NCBI RefSeq assembly: GCF_030505195.1
Contig: NZ_CP129672.1
Location: 186,001-250,000 of the forward strand
Reading direction: 5' to 3'
DNA length: 64,000 bases
Source: Comamonas testosteroni
GTDB lineage: Bacteria; Pseudomonadota; Gammaproteobacteria; Burkholderiales; Burkholderiaceae_C
Within the stretch, counting starts at the first letter, position 1. Each line of letters begins with the position of its first letter. A program made the translations under genes and the position numbers. Shown here piece by piece: positions 61,009 through 64,000 of this stretch. A model generated the notes under the pieces. That model did no database searches and was not told the origin of the DNA. It saw nothing but the letters and a program-made list of their open reading frames with translations.

Positions 61009-61852
61009 GCGGTCTCCCCCAATGAATGGTTCAATGATTTTTTCACTTGGATCAATATGAATCGAGGCATGGCAACGGTAGGGTGTGACTGCTTTTAGCT
61101 GGCAGCACTGGCTTAGACCGGCCCTCTGTTGACTCTCGATAATCAGCTAAAGGGGGCGACTCTAGTCCATGAATTTTGGCTAAAAGTAGCCAAAAGAAAC
61201 GAGACACGCTCGATGAGCAAGCGCACACATCGAGCTCACGGCCACTCGGTCCTTGTTGATGTGCTCAATGCTTTGCGGCAGCTACCAGTCAATGAGTTGA
61301 TTGCTAGAGTTGACTTGATGTTTGGGTCACGTGGGTGAGCCCTGAACATGAAGCGTTACGCTTGTTGCCCGCGATATGAGTCATTTTCAAAATGAGCGTA
61401 TCTAGGGAAGTGTCATCGTGCGGTTGCCAGTCGGCTGAGATGAAAGGAGCTATATGTGGCCGCTTGTCCTTCACTTCGCAGTCCGCTTTAGGCCGATCTG
61501 CGACTGTCGCTGAACGACCCGCTGCCGTCTATGGCTACGGACATGTCGACAACCGCTTTGCGGCGGTCCACAAAATTGCAGTTCTGACGCGTGAGCTTGC
61601 TTTGGGGCCAATAGCGGCCGCTCACATCAAAAAATCGGTGACACCGAAGAGCTAAGTAGCACGCAGGAGGGAGTACCGGCGTTCTTCTAGGAAAAACTGT
61701 CTCGAGTAAACATGGCAGCTCAGATATGGCTGCTTCGGCATTAAAGCCAAAGCTCTCGCCATAATTCAGGATGTGCCGGGGTGGATTCCCGCGCTGCCAG
61801 GGTGCCTGACACTGCATCCTCCTTCATTTCACGTCTACCGATTCCTATCCGC
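61009..61852. other. Long gap with one 9-bp hairpin and no convincing gene
   Basis: A perfect stem TTTTGGCTA/TAGCCAAAA with a 4-nt loop lies at 61174-61195. Short plus-strand frames, for example 61219-61338 starting MSKRTHRAHGHSVLVDVLNA, have no recognised relatives and no good ribosome binding site. No tRNA or insertion end was seen. Confidence 0.4.
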
Positions 61853-62233
61853 ATGTCCGCTACAACTTCCGACTCCAATCCTGCTGCACCGGCAGTGAAG
61901 CTTCGCATGCGCGTCATGACAGGTGACATCATTGCCATCGGCCCGGGGAAAATTGAACTACTGGAGGCCATCAACGAAACGAAATCCATTGCAGCTGCTG
62001 CAAAGTCCCTGGGCATGTCCTATCGACGGGCCTGGTTGCTTGTCGATGGAATCAATCATGCGTTGAATGCTCCGGCAGTGATCACCTCAACCGGGGGCTC
62101 TCATGGCGGCGGTACAGCACTCACGGAAACAGGGCATGTGGTCGTCGCACTGTATCGACGTATAGAGCAAGAGGCACTCAAAGCATGCCAGTCCGATCTG
62201 GACAAGCTGGTCGCCCTGGTCCAGAGCAGCTAG
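61853..62233 (+). CDS. ModE-like winged helix-turn-helix regulator (short form)
   Basis: The 126-residue protein matches the N-terminal DNA-binding domain of ModE: IGPGKIELLEAINETKSIAA, AAKSLGMSYRRAWLLVDGIN, and a wing with STGGSHGGGTALTETG. It lacks the C-terminal molybdate-binding (MOP) domains, so it cannot sense molybdate in the way full-length ModE does. The ATG at 61853 is chosen; a longer frame to 61781 is possible but lacks family similarity. A ModE-box-like palindrome lies 200 bp downstream, ahead of the next gene. Family assignment is good; the ligand is unknown. Confidence 0.85.
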   Translation: MSATTSDSNPAAPAVKLRMRVMTGDIIAIGPGKIELLEAINETKSIAAAAKSLGMSYRRAWLLVDGINHALNAPAVITSTGGSHGGGTALTETGHVVVALYRRIEQEALKACQSDLDKLVALVQSS

Positions 62234-62434
62234 GCAGGCATCTGACAGACGCGCTGATTTGCAGGTATCCCGCTCGGCCATGGAAGTGCATGCCAAAGTA
62301 GCACTTTGCACCCTGGACCTCATGACCGGGAGCAATGTATGCGCCTTCACCGCGGGCGCTCAATACATCCAGTCGGGTTCGTTGTTGGCTGCGGCAGAGC
62401 TTCCAAGCCTCTGTCGGGAGACTACCCAACCCAT

Positions 62435-62458
62435 CGTAATATATACTCGAATATAACG
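62435..62458. promoter_or_regulatory. ModE-box-like palindrome
   Basis: CGTAATAT (62435-62442) and ATATAACG (62451-62458) form a near-perfect inverted pair with an 8-nt spacer, preceded by AT. This resembles the E. coli ModE site (ATCG, TATATA, 6 nt, TATATA, ACGAT). It lies 95 bp upstream of the small gene at 62553. Confidence 0.5.
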
Positions 62459-62552
62459 AGAGATGGCCTGATGGACCTCATCTACTGACGCGCATGGACT
62501 GCTGCTTCAGGCTGCTCAGTCCTCCCCAACGCTTACGAAAATCGAGATCTAT

Positions 62553-62837
62553 ATGGGAAGCGAAAAGCTTAGTGTCGAAGAGCGGCTGCAAGTGCTGGAG
62601 ATTCTGCTGGATGAGTCGATATGGGGGCTGCACCTCGAGCAGCCAGAGCACCGCAAGGCCATCGCGTCTGCGCTCTATACCCGCATTGCAGTGGCCAATC
62701 TGCACCAGGCTTATCCACCCAGCGTGACCGCCGCCTTGTATGAGCAGGCAGATGCGCTGTGCGAGCTGGACAACACGCCCGCCCCCCTCAAGCCCATGTT
62801 GCGCCCCCTGATCCGATATTCGGGGACCGGAGACTGA
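62553..62837 (+). CDS. Small hypothetical protein downstream of the ModE-like box
   Basis: The 94-residue product (MGSEKLSVEERLQVLEILLD and so on) appears all-helical, acidic and without signal or membrane segment. It is not recognised. Its ribosome binding site is weak. The stop is followed 168 bp later by the LysR-nitroreductase fusion gene on the same strand, so the two may be co-transcribed under the ModE-like site. Confidence 0.55.
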   Translation: MGSEKLSVEERLQVLEILLDESIWGLHLEQPEHRKAIASALYTRIAVANLHQAYPPSVTAALYEQADALCELDNTPAPLKPMLRPLIRYSGTGD

Positions 62838-63005
62838 AAACAAGCCCGGCCTTGGAACATTTAGGCCAGTTGGCAAAGCTTGGCTGGGCGAGAACCTGTG
62901 AGCACATGGCGCATGCGGGTGACCCCAATCACCGTCCATCGGCGCGTTCTAACAAACAATGCCTTGTTGGCGCTGCGCAGCAATCACGTTGAATAGAGGG
63001 CTTTA

Positions 63006-63887
63006 GTGAAGCAAGATCACCTTTCCTACCTGCTAGCCCTCCACCAGGAGCAGGACTGGGTAGCCGCAGCAGTCGAGTGCAAGGTCTCTCAAGCACAGCT
63101 GAGCAAGGCCGTTGCCGATATGGAGCGCGAATACGGCTGCTCACTGGTAGAAGCCGGGGCAGCGTTTCGCGGGTTCACGGCAGAAGGCGAAAAGGTCGTG
63201 GCCTGGGCCCAGAGCTTGTCCGATGCGGTTGCCACACTCAAGCATGTGTTTGCCGCCTCGAACCGCAGAAAGGCCATTTCACCTCTGCTGGAGCGACGCT
63301 CTGTATCACCGAAACGACTGGAAGCGCCGGGACCAGATAGCCAAGAAATTGATCTGATGATCGAGGCGGCGTTAAGTGCTCCAGATCACGGTGGTCTGCG
63401 TCCATGGCGTGTGCTTGTGTTCACTGCCGACTCGCGCGCGATCCTGGCAGATCTGTTCGAGCAGGAGAAACTGCGCCGCGACCCTCTCGCTTCCCGTGAA
63501 GACGTCAAACGTGCGCGCGAGCATGCCACGCGCAGTCCTGTCTTGCTGGCTTTCATCGTGTCGCCTCAGCTGCGCATGCGAGTGCCGGAGCGCGAGCAAT
63601 GGCTGGCAGCCGGCTGCGCCCTAGGCAACTTCATGAATGCCGCGCACCAACTCGGCTTCGGTGCCATCATGCTCAGCGGCGAGCGCTGTTTCGATGCCTT
63701 GTTGTGTGCTGAGCTGGGGCTTGACCCCACAGAGTCTCTGGCTGGATTCATCAGCCTCGGCAGCATAAAGACCGCAGCCGAGCCGCGCAAGCCGACCATG
63801 CTCAATGCCGTCAGAGCCTTTTGGCAACCTGGCAGCAGCCCTGAGTCATCTGGCTCGGCGGCCAGTAGCTCACGCAGCGCAGCATAA
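63006..63887 (+). CDS. LysR-type HTH fused to a YdjA-like nitroreductase
   Basis: The 293-residue protein combines two domains. Residues about 1-75 form a LysR-type winged helix (SYLLALHQEQDWVAAAVECK, VSQAQLSKAVADMEREYG, FTAEGEKVVAWAQ). Residues about 110-275 form a flavin-dependent nitroreductase of the YdjA type (MIEAALSAPDHGGLRPWRVL, then VPEREQWLAAGCALGNFMNA, then GFGAIMLSGER and LAGFISLGS). The start is a GTG at 63006 with AGAGGG upstream. A DNA-binding head on an FMN enzyme suggests a redox- or nitro-compound-responsive regulator, or a regulated reductase. The C-terminus is a Ser/Ala-rich tail. Confidence 0.85.
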   Translation: MKQDHLSYLLALHQEQDWVAAAVECKVSQAQLSKAVADMEREYGCSLVEAGAAFRGFTAEGEKVVAWAQSLSDAVATLKHVFAASNRRKAISPLLERRSVSPKRLEAPGPDSQEIDLMIEAALSAPDHGGLRPWRVLVFTADSRAILADLFEQEKLRRDPLASREDVKRAREHATRSPVLLAFIVSPQLRMRVPEREQWLAAGCALGNFMNAAHQLGFGAIMLSGERCFDALLCAELGLDPTESLAGFISLGSIKTAAEPRKPTMLNAVRAFWQPGSSPESSGSAASSSRSAA

Positions 63888-64000
63888 AGGCCCGTTGAGC
63901 TGGCTGCGGCCGGGTCCCGAGGTGCGCGGTGGATCACCTGAGCCGCATGGCTAGGCCCGCACTGCACGCCGAGAACCGAGAAAATTCTCACGTTTTTTTC

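Overview
The window looks like a chromosomal segment of a Comamonadaceae betaproteobacterium, most likely Comamonas. This rests on the gene content and codon style, an imperfect hairpin repeat that I associate with that family, and a 2-aminophenol catabolic cluster ordered like those of aromatic-degrading Comamonas and Pseudomonas. No rRNA is present. The only tRNA found is selC (tRNA-Sec).

Positions 1-18240 are conserved core. On the minus strand lie sucA-sucB-lpdA (2-oxoglutarate dehydrogenase complex) and zapE. On the plus strand lie an AI-2E/PerM-type membrane protein and then a complete selenocysteine unit: formate dehydrogenase fdnGHI, whose alpha subunit reads through an in-frame UGA at 9313-9315 followed by a textbook bacterial SECIS hairpin, then fdhE, selA, selB and selC.

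Positions 18168-23080 are a 4.85-kb island integrated in selC. A 67-bp perfect copy of the selC 3' end marks the far junction. The island carries a tyrosine integrase, a serine recombinase, a small membrane protein and an IS5-family (IS427-type) element with a TTA target duplication.

Positions 23081-46040 are accessory. They hold an IS30 remnant, a Crp/Fnr regulator, a TetR-controlled RND efflux system with its outer-membrane factor, scars of a prophage (P2 gpD-like and UmuD-like remnants), a Crp/Fnr-flanked NitT/TauT-type ABC transporter with a TauD/TfdA dioxygenase, a scrambled junction (aldehyde dehydrogenase stub, barstar-like stub, IS481/membrane-protein chimera), and an AraC-linked operon (SDR, FAD dehydrogenase, NIPSNAP protein, Bug binding protein, porin).

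Positions 46519-57180 are a catabolic region: a MarR regulator, a broken and an intact alpha/beta hydrolase, a Bug pseudogene, and a full 2-aminophenol meta-cleavage pathway (amnBACD plus hydratase, decarboxylase, acetaldehyde dehydrogenase and aldolase) running from ring opening to pyruvate and acetyl-CoA. Nested IS481-in-IS5 elements and an IS3 remnant sit upstream of it. The last part has a secreted glycoside-hydrolase-like protein, a short ModE-type regulator, a ModE-box-like palindrome, a small unknown gene and an unusual LysR-HTH/nitroreductase fusion.
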